Assembly: GCF_003001935.1 (NCBI RefSeq)
Contig: NZ_PVNG01000005.1
Location: 124,001-188,000, forward strand
Direction of reading: 5' to 3'
Source of the DNA: Nonomuraea fuscirosea
Lineage (GTDB): Bacteria; Actinomycetota; Actinomycetes; Streptosporangiales; Streptosporangiaceae
Length of the DNA stretch: 64,000 nucleotides
Below are positions 43,447 through 52,010 of this stretch, piece after piece; position 1 is the first letter of the stretch, and each line of letters begins with the position of its first letter. The notes below the pieces were generated by a model. It had not been told where the DNA came from, ran no database searches, and worked only from the letters and a program-made list of their open reading frames with translations. A program made the translations under genes and the position numbers.

Positions 43447-44106
43447 ATGACCGAGCACCAGGCGGCGGGCCGGGCGGCAGGACCGGCCGGCCGGGGGCCG
43501 ATCGCACCCGAGCGGCTCACCGTCGTCCCCGCGAACGAGGCGTCCTGGGCGGATCTGGACGCGATCTTCGACGCCAACGACGCCCGCCGCTGCCGCTGCC
43601 AGCGGTTCAAGGTGGCCGGCTGGATCTGGCGGGACACCACGCTGGGGGAGCGGGTCGCGATGTTGCGCGCCCAGACCGCCTGCGACGACCCGGCCGCGCC
43701 GATGACCAGCGGGCTGGTGGCCTACGTGGACGGGGAGCCCGCGGGCTGGGTGGCGGTCGAGCCGCGCCCGGCGTACGTGAAGCTGCGCAACTCCCGCATC
43801 CCGTGGGCCGGCCGGAACGAGGACCGTGACGACGACGGCGTGTGGGCGGTGACCTGCTTCGTGGTCCGCCGGGCCTACCGAGGCCGCGGGCTCACGTATC
43901 TTCTCGCGCGGGCCACGATCGGCTTCGCCCGTGACCGCGGCGCGCGGGCGCTGGAGGCGTACCCGATGGTCACCCATGCCGGCAAGGAGATCACCTGGGG
44001 CGAGCTGCACGTGGGGGCGCGCCAGGTGTTCGAGGAGGCGGGCTTCGCGGAGATCACCCATCCGACGACGCGACGGGTGGTCATGCGGCTCGACTTCACC
44101 CCCTGA
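43447..44106 (+). CDS. GNAT family N-acetyltransferase
   Basis: This 219-residue protein has GNAT motif A CFVVRRAYRGRGLTYLLARATIG (R-x-x-G-x-G) and the later EEAGFAEI. An N-terminal CRCQRFK cluster with three cysteines is common in one actinobacterial GNAT group (ARRCRCQRF). The substrate is unknown. It is divergent from the MarR paralogue, with 104 bp between. Confidence 0.85.
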   Translation: MTEHQAAGRAAGPAGRGPIAPERLTVVPANEASWADLDAIFDANDARRCRCQRFKVAGWIWRDTTLGERVAMLRAQTACDDPAAPMTSGLVAYVDGEPAGWVAVEPRPAYVKLRNSRIPWAGRNEDRDDDGVWAVTCFVVRRAYRGRGLTYLLARATIGFARDRGARALEAYPMVTHAGKEITWGELHVGARQVFEEAGFAEITHPTTRRVVMRLDFTP

Positions 44107-44198
44107 TCAAGTCCGGAGACACGCTCCTCCCGGAGCCCGATCATGTCCCACCCGACCAGAACCTGATCATTTACGGCGCTGTCGGGTAATCTGCCGAA

Positions 44199-44984
44199 AT
44201 GGACGCCGACCCCCGGATCGACCACACGAAACCGCATTCCGCACGGGTCTGGAACTACCTGCTCGGCGGCTCCGACAACTTCCCGGCCGACCGCGAGGCC
44301 GGTGACGGGTTGCTGCACATGTTCCCCGACTTCGCGCAAGTGGCCGGGCTGCAACGCGAGTTCCTGCGGCGGGCCGTGACCTACCTCGTCGCCGAGGCCG
44401 GCGTACGCCAGTTCCTCGACCTCGGCTCGGGCCTGCCCACCGCGGACAACACCCACGAGGTCGCGCAGCGCCTGGCTCCCGAGTGCCGCGTCGTCTACGT
44501 CGACAACGATCCGCTGGTGCTCCCGCACGCCCGCGCCCTGCTGTCCGGCACGCCCGAGGGCAGGACCGACTACATCGAGGCCGACGTCCGCGACGTGGAC
44601 GCCGTGCTCGGGCAGGCCGCCGCGACGCTCGACCTGTCGCGGCCGGTCGGCCTGATGATGCTGAGCATCGTCGGCCAGGTGCCGGGCACGGGACCGGCCA
44701 CCGACCTCGTCCGCCGGTACGTGGCGGCGCTGGCGCCGGGCAGCCATCTGGCCCTGTCGGACGGCGTGAACGTCAATCCGGCGCTGGTGGAGGCGGTGAG
44801 CGCCTACAACGCGCGAGCCGCCTTCCCCTACACGCTGCGCACTCCCGGCCAGCTGGCCGGCCTGTTCGACGGGCTCGACCTCGTGCCGCCGGGCGTGGTG
44901 TCCACGCCGCTGTGGCGCCCGCCGCCCGGCCAGGACCCGCCGCCGGCGGTCAACGCGGTCTGCGGCGTGGCACGCAAGCCCTGA
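44199..44984 (+). CDS. SAM-dependent methyltransferase (DUF574/Methyltransf_19)
   Basis: The 261-residue protein starts with the family signature IDHTKPHSARVWNYLLGGSDNF. It has the SAM motif FLDLGSGLPTADNTHE and VVYVDNDPLVLPHARALL. This large actinomycete-specific family has poorly known substrates. It lies 92 bp after the GNAT gene and stands alone. Confidence 0.88.
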   Translation: MDADPRIDHTKPHSARVWNYLLGGSDNFPADREAGDGLLHMFPDFAQVAGLQREFLRRAVTYLVAEAGVRQFLDLGSGLPTADNTHEVAQRLAPECRVVYVDNDPLVLPHARALLSGTPEGRTDYIEADVRDVDAVLGQAAATLDLSRPVGLMMLSIVGQVPGTGPATDLVRRYVAALAPGSHLALSDGVNVNPALVEAVSAYNARAAFPYTLRTPGQLAGLFDGLDLVPPGVVSTPLWRPPPGQDPPPAVNAVCGVARKP

Positions 44985-45004
44985 TCGACACACCCGAGGG
45001 GTGG

Positions 45005-45160
45005 TCAGCGTCTGAAGGTGGACAGGAGCCGGGCGAGCGCCGGCCGGCGCGGTGCCAGCCAGTCGGCGATGCCGGCGACCACGGCCGCGTCGACGTGCTG
45101 GGGCCAGCCGTAGTCCGCGGGCTCGAACAGCCACCCTTCGACGCCGAGTCGTCCTGACCT
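45005..45160 (-). pseudogene. Possible C-terminal gene remnant
   Basis: On the - strand this stretch gives a coding-like 50-residue tail (GWLFEPADYGWPQ, then AAVVAGIADWLAPRRPALARL) ending in a TGA. The frame is closed upstream by TAG and has no credible start or ribosome site. It is probably the decayed end of an unidentified gene, in the gap before the PadR promoter. Confidence 0.3.
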
Positions 45161-45191
45161 GGGTACGCGACGCCGGGCCCTCGGCGGCCTC

Positions 45192-45225
45192 TATATACAC
45201 GGGGTATATACCCCTGGTGTATAGT
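45192..45225 (+). promoter_or_regulatory. PadR operator and leaderless promoter
   Basis: A 14 bp perfect palindrome GGGGTATATACCCC (45201-45214) is flanked by TATACAC and GTGTATA arms. The right arm contains TATAGT (45220-45225), a good -10 whose start point would fall on or just before the ATG at 45234. So the PadR transcript is probably leaderless and self-repressed. The AT content is far above the surroundings. Confidence 0.7.
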
Positions 45226-45233
45226 CCCGAGCC

Positions 45234-45761
45234 ATGAGCGTTCCCCTTGCGCTGCTCGGCCTGCTGGAGCGCGAGCCCAGCCACGGTTACGACCTCAAGC
45301 GCGACTACGACACCTACTTCGGCCGGGGCAAGGCGCTGCCGTTCGGCCAGGTGTACTCCACGCTCGGCCGGCTGGCCAGAGACGGGAAGGTCACGGCGGG
45401 CATGAGCGAGCCGGGCGACGGGCCCGACCGCAAGCGCTACGCCATCACCCCCCTCGGTCAACAGCAGGTCGAGGAGTGGCTGTCGGAGCCGGTCGCGGCC
45501 GAGCCGTACCTGCAGACGGTGCTGTTCACCAAGGTCGTGCTGGCGCTGATGCTCGGGCGCGACGCGGCGGCCTACCTCGACCTGCAACGGGCCACGCACC
45601 TGCGGCGCATGCGGGAGTTCACCCAGATCAAGCGCACCGGCTCGCTGGCCGACGCGCTGCTCGCCGACCACGGCATGTTCCACCTGGAGGCCGACCTGCG
45701 CTGGATCGACGTCACGCAGGCGCGGCTCGGGGCGCTGGCCGACATGGTGCGCGAGTCATGA
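45234..45761 (+). CDS. PadR family transcriptional regulator
   Basis: This 175-residue regulator has an N-terminal winged helix (LALLGLLEREPSHGYDLKRD, GQVYSTLGRLARDGKVT) and a C-terminal dimerisation helix region. It is the first gene of an operon with an ABC ATPase, a permease and an acylase. It overlaps the ATPase start by 4 bp (ATGA). PadR proteins usually repress such exporters until a drug or metabolite binds. The palindrome over its promoter supports autoregulation. Confidence 0.9.
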   Translation: MSVPLALLGLLEREPSHGYDLKRDYDTYFGRGKALPFGQVYSTLGRLARDGKVTAGMSEPGDGPDRKRYAITPLGQQQVEEWLSEPVAAEPYLQTVLFTKVVLALMLGRDAAAYLDLQRATHLRRMREFTQIKRTGSLADALLADHGMFHLEADLRWIDVTQARLGALADMVRES

Positions 45762-46438
45762 TCATCGAAGCGCGCAGACTCAGCCGCTCGTACGGGAACA
45801 CCCTGGCGCTGCGCGAGGCCGACCTGGCCGTGGAGGCCGGGGAGATCCTGGCCGTCATGGGGCCGAGCGGCTCGGGCAAGTCGACGCTGCTGCACTGCCT
45901 GGCCGGGATCTTCACCCCCGACAGCGGCGAGGTGTGGTTCGGCGGGCGGCGCCTGGACACGATGAGCGACGCCCGGCGCACCAAGCTGCGGCGCACCGCG
46001 TTCGGGTTCGTCTTCCAGTTCGGGCAGCTGGTGCCGGAGCTGACCGTGGCCGACAACGTCGCGCTGCCGCTGCTGCTGGGCCGGGTCAGGCGTAAGGAGG
46101 CCTACGCGCGGGCGGCCGGCTGGCTGGAGCGGCTGGGGCTGGGAGAGCTGGGCGGCCGGCGTACCGGGCAGTTGTCGGGCGGCCAGGCGCAGCGGGTGGC
46201 GATCGCCCGCGCGCTGGTGCTCGGGCCCCGGGTGCTGTTCGCCGACGAGCCGACCGGCGCGCTCGACTCGCTCACCGGCGAGCACGTCATGGAGCTGCTG
46301 GTCGGCCTGGCCCGCGAGGAGGGCACGACGGTGATCGTGGTGACCCATGACGCCCGCGTGGCCGCGTTCGCCGACCGGGAGGTCATCGTCCGCGACGGCC
46401 AGGTCACCAACCCGTTCGCCGGCCAGGCCGTACGATGA
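45758..46438 (+). CDS. ABC transporter ATP-binding protein (MacB/LolD type)
   Basis: This 226-residue ATPase has Walker A GPSGSGKSTLLHCLAG, signature LSGGQAQRVAIARAL, Walker B VLFADEPTGALDS and VVTHDARVAAF. LolD/MacB-type ATPases drive mechanotransmission by FtsX-like permeases, which fits the next gene. It overlaps both neighbours by 4 bp, so it is tightly coupled with PadR and the permease. Confidence 0.92.
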   Translation: MIIEARRLSRSYGNTLALREADLAVEAGEILAVMGPSGSGKSTLLHCLAGIFTPDSGEVWFGGRRLDTMSDARRTKLRRTAFGFVFQFGQLVPELTVADNVALPLLLGRVRRKEAYARAAGWLERLGLGELGGRRTGQLSGGQAQRVAIARALVLGPRVLFADEPTGALDSLTGEHVMELLVGLAREEGTTVIVVTHDARVAAFADREVIVRDGQVTNPFAGQAVR

Positions 46439-48720
46439 TCGCCCTGGGCCTGCGCCTGTCGCTGCGCGGCGGCGGGGAGGCGGTGGCCAGGCTCGCGCTG
46501 ATCGTGGCGGGGGTCGCGGCCGGCGTCACCGTGCTGCTGGTCACGCTCTCGCTCTTCAACGCCTTCCAGGCCACCTCCGCCCGCCCCTGCTGGGAGTGCA
46601 CCACCGGCACCGCGCCCAGCGGCTGGGCCCTCGACGCCACCGCCGACGGCGCGCTGTGGAACTACCGCCTGGACTACTACGCCGGTCAGAGCATCAAGCG
46701 CCTGGACGCCGCCGCGCTCGGCCCGCGGGCGCCGGTCGTGCCAGGGCTGGCGCGCATGCCCGCCCCCGGCCAGTACTACGCCTCCCCCGCGCTGGCCAGA
46801 CTGCTCGCCTCGGTGCCGCCCGAGCAGCTGGGCGACCGCTTCCCCGGCACGCTCGCGGGCACCGTCGGCCGGGCCGCCCTGTCCGGGCCCGACGAGCTGA
46901 CCGTCGTGGTGGGGCGCACCCCGCTGGAGGTCGCCGCCATCACCGGGACGCGGCAGGTGGACACGGTGGAGACCGGCACCGGCTACGACGACTTCGGCGA
47001 CCTCTACCGGTTCGGGTTCGCCGTCGCGGCCATCGGATTGTTCGTCCCGCTGCTCGTGCTCGTCGGCACCGCCACCCGGCTGGCCGCCGCCCGCCGCGAG
47101 GCGCGCTTCGCCGCGATCCGGCTCGTCGGCGCCACGTCCCGCCAGATCAGCGTGATCGCCGCGATGGACGCGGCGATCGGCGCCTTCCTGGGCGCGCTGC
47201 TCGGTCTCGCGCTCTTCCCGCTGGTACGCCCGGCCGTCGCGGACCTGCGCATCACCGGCGCCCGCTTCTACCCCGACCTGGTCACCCCCGAGCCCTGGCA
47301 GTACGCGGCCGTGCTCGTCGGCGTGCCCCTCCTGGCCGGTGGCACCGCCCTGTGGTCGCTGCGCCGGGTACGGGTCTCGCCGCTCGGCACCGTGAGGAAG
47401 GCCGCGCCGCGGCCGCCGCGGATCTGGCGGGTGATCCCGCTGCTGGCCGGGCTCGGGCTGTTCGCCGGGCCGGTGTTCCGTGACGAGGGCCACAAGGCCG
47501 ACGAGGGGCTGGCCGCGGTGGCACTCGCGCTGGTCATGGTCGGACTGGTGCTGGCCGGTCCGTGGGTGACGATGCTGGCCGCGCGGCTCGCGGCCCGCGT
47601 GACCGGGGGCGCGGCCACCCTGCTCGCCTCGCAGCGGCTGGCGGCCGATCCCAGGGGCGCCTTCCGCTCGGTGAGCGGGCTCGTGCTGGCGGTCTTCCTG
47701 GGTACGGCCATCGCGGGCATCGTCCCGGCCGTCGTCTCCGGGCAGCAGGCCGTGGCCGGCGGCGCGCTGACCGGCGTGCTGCGTGCCCCGCTGGGCCTCG
47801 GCGGGCTGCCGCCGCGCGAGGGGGCCGAGCTGCTCGACCGGCTGCGCTCGTACCCGGGGGTCGGCGTGCTGCCCGTCTACGCGCTGGCGGAGCCGGCCGA
47901 GAACCACCTGATCAGCCCCGACGGGCCGCCGCCGAGGACGGCCGTCGGGTGCGCGGAGCTGGCCCGCCTTCCCGTCATCGGGACGTGCCCGGCGGGCGCG
48001 CGGGCCGTCATGGGCAACTTCGAGCGCCTGGTGGGAGCCGACAACCCCCTCACCGTCGACCGGATCCTGCCCCTCGCCGGCCCCTCCAGCCGCCCCGCCA
48101 CCACCACCGGCCTCAGCCTCGCGGCGGTCCTGGTCCGCCTCGACGCCACGAACGGCGCCGACGCGAGCGGCACCGGGACGGGCGACGTGGAGCCGGGCGG
48201 AGAGCGTACCGGCGCGGACGGAGCCGCGACCTTGGAGCGGGTGCGGACGCTGCTGGCGCGTTACGGCGCCGACGCGCCGATGACCTTCGCCGAGGTCGCC
48301 CAGACCAGGGCGACGCTGTTCACCCAGATCGAGAACATCGCGCTGGGCATCGTGGCGCTGACCCTGCTGACCGGCGGGTGCAGTCTCGTCGTGGCGGTCG
48401 GCGGCGGGCTGATGGAGCGCAGGCAGCCGTTCACCCTGCTGCGCCTGGCGGGCACGCCCGCCCGCACCCTGGCCTCGGTGGTGCTGCTGGAGTCGGCGCT
48501 GCCGCTGGTCCTGGCCGCCGCCGTCGCCGCCGCGGCCGGTTTCGGCGTCGCGGGCCCGATGATCGACGGGCTCGCCATGAAGAACGCGTCACCGGCCATG
48601 CCGGGACCCGTCTACTTCGCCACCGTCGGCGCGGGACTGGCCGCGTCGCTGCTGGTCATCCTCATGGCGCTGCCGTTGCTGCGGCACATGACCGCGCCGG
48701 ACAACGCGCGTTTCGAATAG
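46435..48720 (+). CDS. FtsX-like ABC permease
   Basis: The 761-residue protein has two FtsX-type modules: helix 1 (LALIVAGVAAGVTVLLVTL) and a large extracytoplasmic domain with PCWEC, then three helices from about 195 on. The pattern is repeated in the second half, with helices near the C-terminus (LGIVALTLLTGGCSLVVAV). The family works with the LolD-like ATPase to export peptides or lipids, or to act as a stress module. Next is an acylase gene 8 bp downstream, so the operon may handle acylated or peptide antibiotics. Confidence 0.87.
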   Translation: MIALGLRLSLRGGGEAVARLALIVAGVAAGVTVLLVTLSLFNAFQATSARPCWECTTGTAPSGWALDATADGALWNYRLDYYAGQSIKRLDAAALGPRAPVVPGLARMPAPGQYYASPALARLLASVPPEQLGDRFPGTLAGTVGRAALSGPDELTVVVGRTPLEVAAITGTRQVDTVETGTGYDDFGDLYRFGFAVAAIGLFVPLLVLVGTATRLAAARREARFAAIRLVGATSRQISVIAAMDAAIGAFLGALLGLALFPLVRPAVADLRITGARFYPDLVTPEPWQYAAVLVGVPLLAGGTALWSLRRVRVSPLGTVRKAAPRPPRIWRVIPLLAGLGLFAGPVFRDEGHKADEGLAAVALALVMVGLVLAGPWVTMLAARLAARVTGGAATLLASQRLAADPRGAFRSVSGLVLAVFLGTAIAGIVPAVVSGQQAVAGGALTGVLRAPLGLGGLPPREGAELLDRLRSYPGVGVLPVYALAEPAENHLISPDGPPPRTAVGCAELARLPVIGTCPAGARAVMGNFERLVGADNPLTVDRILPLAGPSSRPATTTGLSLAAVLVRLDATNGADASGTGTGDVEPGGERTGADGAATLERVRTLLARYGADAPMTFAEVAQTRATLFTQIENIALGIVALTLLTGGCSLVVAVGGGLMERRQPFTLLRLAGTPARTLASVVLLESALPLVLAAAVAAAAGFGVAGPMIDGLAMKNASPAMPGPVYFATVGAGLAASLLVILMALPLLRHMTAPDNARFE

Positions 48721-48728
48721 GAGCCCCC

Positions 48729-51116
48729 TTGAAGTTCAGACCCTGGCCGGCCGCGGTGACGGCCCTGGCCCTGGCCGCCACCGTCACGGTGGCGGCCCCG
48801 GACACGCCGGCCGCCGCGACCTCGATCGGACTCACCGTCTCGGCCGCGGACGGACCCGTCCCCTCGGAGCAGGACGGGCCCGCCACGACGGAGGACCTGC
48901 CCGCCGCCGGTGGCTACGCGGCCGAGATCCGGCGCACCGAGTACGGCATCCCGCACATCTCCGCCAAGGACCACGGCGGGCTCGGCTTCGGCTACGGCTA
49001 CGCGTTCGCCCAGGACAACCTGTGCGTCCTGGCCTCGTGGGTGACGACGCTGCGGGGCGAGCGGTCGATGTTCTTCGGCCCCGAGGCGGAGTCGGACGAC
49101 CCGGTCCGCCCGGTCGCGAACCTCACCAGCGACATCTACTTCAAGAGCGTCGCCGACTCGGGCGTCGTACCGCGGCTGCTGGCCAGGCCCGCGCCGATCG
49201 GCCCCACCGAGGACATGCGCCGGCTCGTGGCCGGTTACGCCGCCGGCTACAACGCGTACCTGCGCGACACCGGAGTGGCGAACCTGCCCGATCCCACCTG
49301 CCGCGGCCAGGCATGGGTGCGGCCCATCACCGCCACCGACGTCTGGCACAACCTGCTCGACCTCAACCGCCTGGCGGGCGGCTCCGGCCTCAAGGAGGCC
49401 GTCGCCGGAGGCGGCGGGGCCGGGCCGGACGGGCCGGCCCCCGGCAGCAACGCCTGGGCGCTGGGCCGTCAGGCCACCAGGGACGGCCACGGCATGCTGC
49501 TGGCCGACCCGCACTTCCCGTGGAACGGCATCCGCCGCTTCTACCAGGTGCAGCTCACCATCCCCGGCGTGCTCGACGTGGCGGGCGCCAGCCTGTACGG
49601 CACTCCGGTCGTCCAGATCGGCCACAACGCGAGCATCGCCTGGACGCACACCGTCTCCCACGCCCACCGCTTCAGCGTCTACCGGCTGAAGCCGGCCGGC
49701 GGGCGCGGCGGCTACCTGGTGGACGGAAAGACCGAGCCGATGGGACGCCAGGAGATCGAGGTACGCCTGAAGGACGGCGGCATCGTCACCCGGGCCCTGC
49801 CCACCTCCCGCTACGGCCCGGTGCTGGCCGCCGGCCAGAGCGACGAGTACGCCTACGCGCTGGCCGACGTCAACGCCGCCAACCTGCGCTCGGCGGACAC
49901 GTGGCTGGCGATGGCCAAGGCGCGAAACCTCAAGGAACTGCGCGCCGCCCAGGACACCTACCAGGGCCTGCCGTTCGTCTACACGCTGGCCACCGACATC
50001 GGCGGCACCACCACGTTCGCCGACGCCTCGGTGGTCCCCCACGTGACCGACGCCATGGCGCGCCGCTGCACCGTGCCGTCGCCGGATCCGTCGCTGGAGG
50101 CGTACGTGCTGGACGGCTCCACGTCGGCGTGCCAGTGGGGTGAGGACGGCGACGCCGTCGTGCCCGGCATCTTCGGTCCGGGCAGCCAGCCCCGGCTGAC
50201 CAGGGCCGACTACGTCGCCAACAGCAACAACACCCCGTGGATGACGAACCCGGCGGCGCCGATGACCGGCTACGACGAGGTGTGGGGCAAGGTCCGCACC
50301 GACGTCGAGCCGCGGCCCCGGGTGAGCCTCGACATGATCGCCCGGCGGCTGGCCGGCACCGACGGGCTCGGCCCGCGCGGCTTCACCCTGGACACCCTGA
50401 GCGCCACCGTCCGCTCGAAGCGCAACTACACGTTCGAGCTGCTGCGCAAGGACGTGGCGGCGCTGTGCCGGGACCATCGCGTGCTGAAGACGGCCGCCGG
50501 CGAGCGGGTGGACGTGCGCGCGGCCTGCCGGACGCTGACGGCCTGGGACGGGCGCGCCACCCTGGACGGCGAGGGGGCGATCCTGTGGCGCGAGTTCTAC
50601 ACCGGGCTGGAGCGCCCGACGAAGCCGGGTGAGCCCATCTGGCGCTGGTGGCGGGTGCCGTTCGATCCCGATCATCCGCTCACCACGCCGCGCGGGCTCA
50701 AGCGGGACGCCCCGCAGGTGCGGCAGGCGCTGGCCGAGGCGGTGAAGTCGTTCGAGGACGGCGGCATGCCGCTCACCCTCACCCCCGGCCAAGCCCAGCG
50801 TTACGGCTCGCACCCGATCCCCGGCTGCACCGAGGCCGAGGGCTGCTTCGACCGGGTACGCATGCGCGGCAGGCTCAGCGGCGGGCGTTATCCGGACGTG
50901 GACACCGGCTCCACCTTCATGATGGCCGTCGAGCTCACCCCTGACGGACCGAGGACGCGGACGATCCTCACCTACTCGCTGTCCGCGAACCCCTCCTCGC
51001 CGCACCACGCCGACCAGACGGCCCTGTTCTCGCGCGGCGGATGGGTGACGGAGCGTTTCACCGAGGCGGAGATCAAGGCGGATCCGCGGCTGCGCGTCAC
51101 CACCGTACGGGGATGA
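48729..51116 (+). CDS. Secreted Ntn-hydrolase acylase (S45; AHL / cyclic-lipopeptide acylase type)
   Basis: The 795-residue precursor has a signal peptide (residues 1-30, WPAAVTALALAATVTVAA), an alpha chain and a beta chain. The beta chain would start at Ser240 in PGSNAWALG, the autocatalytic nucleophile. His at beta position 23 (LLADPHFPW) matches the catalytic helper of PvdQ/AhlM-type acylases. Relatives include actinomycete aculeacin A acylase and AhlM, which remove fatty acyl chains from lipopeptides or acyl-homoserine lactones. The start is a TTG after GGAG at 48720-48723. It is the last gene of the PadR operon. Substrate class is inferred; penicillin-type acyl groups are also possible. 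Confidence 0.82.
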   Translation: MKFRPWPAAVTALALAATVTVAAPDTPAAATSIGLTVSAADGPVPSEQDGPATTEDLPAAGGYAAEIRRTEYGIPHISAKDHGGLGFGYGYAFAQDNLCVLASWVTTLRGERSMFFGPEAESDDPVRPVANLTSDIYFKSVADSGVVPRLLARPAPIGPTEDMRRLVAGYAAGYNAYLRDTGVANLPDPTCRGQAWVRPITATDVWHNLLDLNRLAGGSGLKEAVAGGGGAGPDGPAPGSNAWALGRQATRDGHGMLLADPHFPWNGIRRFYQVQLTIPGVLDVAGASLYGTPVVQIGHNASIAWTHTVSHAHRFSVYRLKPAGGRGGYLVDGKTEPMGRQEIEVRLKDGGIVTRALPTSRYGPVLAAGQSDEYAYALADVNAANLRSADTWLAMAKARNLKELRAAQDTYQGLPFVYTLATDIGGTTTFADASVVPHVTDAMARRCTVPSPDPSLEAYVLDGSTSACQWGEDGDAVVPGIFGPGSQPRLTRADYVANSNNTPWMTNPAAPMTGYDEVWGKVRTDVEPRPRVSLDMIARRLAGTDGLGPRGFTLDTLSATVRSKRNYTFELLRKDVAALCRDHRVLKTAAGERVDVRAACRTLTAWDGRATLDGEGAILWREFYTGLERPTKPGEPIWRWWRVPFDPDHPLTTPRGLKRDAPQVRQALAEAVKSFEDGGMPLTLTPGQAQRYGSHPIPGCTEAEGCFDRVRMRGRLSGGRYPDVDTGSTFMMAVELTPDGPRTRTILTYSLSANPSSPHHADQTALFSRGGWVTERFTEAEIKADPRLRVTTVRG

Positions 51117-51401
51117 GAGAACGGCCCCGTACGGTTCGGCCGGCGATCTCCGGGTGGTTCAGCTGGTGATCTCCCGGATGAACGCCGGCCATCCGCCAAT
51201 TAGCAATTAACCGCGCAGTTAAGGGACGCCGAATGGCGTGAGGTGCTCCCGGCAAGGCGTCGCCGAGGGCCGCGGCTAATGGCGAAGAAAGGAAGTCAGG
51301 CGAAACTCGTGGCCCGCGGGCGGGGCCCCGGCCGAATCAAGCCGGCCGAATCGGGGCGGCCGGTTGAACGCGCCGGGCGGGGCGGGACCCCGGACGCTCG
51401 C

Positions 51402-51743
51402 TCAGTGGGCCGCCTCGTACTGCTCCACGACCGTGGAGGCGATCCGGCCGCGCTCGCTCACCGGCAGCCCCTGCGCCTTGGCCCACCGCCTGATCTCGGT
51501 CGACTTCTCCCTGCTTACGGCCCTGGAGGAGACGGCGCCCGCACGACGGCCGCGCGCGCCCCTGTCGGCGCGGACGGCACGCGCCTTGGTGATGAAGGGG
51601 GCCAGGGCCCGCTCCAGCTTCTCCCGGTTGGAACCGGACAGGTCGATCTCGTAGTTGGTGCCGTCGAGGGAGAACCTCGTGGTCCCCTCGGCGTCACTGC
51701 CGTCGATGTCATCGAGAAAGGACTCAACAATACGCTTCGCCAT
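51402..51743 (-). CDS. lsr2: Lsr2-like nucleoid-associated protein
   Basis: This 113-residue protein matches Lsr2. The N-terminal dimerisation domain is MAKRIVESFLDDIDGSDAEG, then RFSLDGTNYEIDLSGSN. A linker follows, and the C-terminal DNA-binding part has IRRWAKAQGLPVSERGRI with the AT-hook-like RGR. Lsr2 is the actinobacterial H-NS analogue that silences AT-rich, often horizontally acquired, DNA. GGAG lies before the ATG at 51743. The 285 bp to the acylase gene hold only an AT-rich dyad TTAAC...GTTAA (51207-51222). The 267 bp on the other side hold no gene. Confidence 0.9.
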   Translation of the reverse strand: MAKRIVESFLDDIDGSDAEGTTRFSLDGTNYEIDLSGSNREKLERALAPFITKARAVRADRGARGRRAGAVSSRAVSREKSTEIRRWAKAQGLPVSERGRIASTVVEQYEAAH

Positions 51744-52010
51744 AAGGGTGCTCCAATTTACGTCACGGTTGCACGTACTGTAGCCACCTTCAGCAGATCA
51801 TGCACCTCTCGGGGGTGCCTTCGCGATGAAAAAGCACGGATGCGCCGCGGCCTTCGGGCATGAAAGACACTTGCGCAAAGGGGCCCGCGTCTGTACGGAT
51901 CCGGCATGGCAGCACCGTGTTGAAGGGCAATTCAATGGCCGTTCCGGCCGCCGTCTCCGTCAGCCCGCGCGCCGGTTCTCGCTCAGGTCCTCACTCAGGT
52001 GCTCGCGCCG

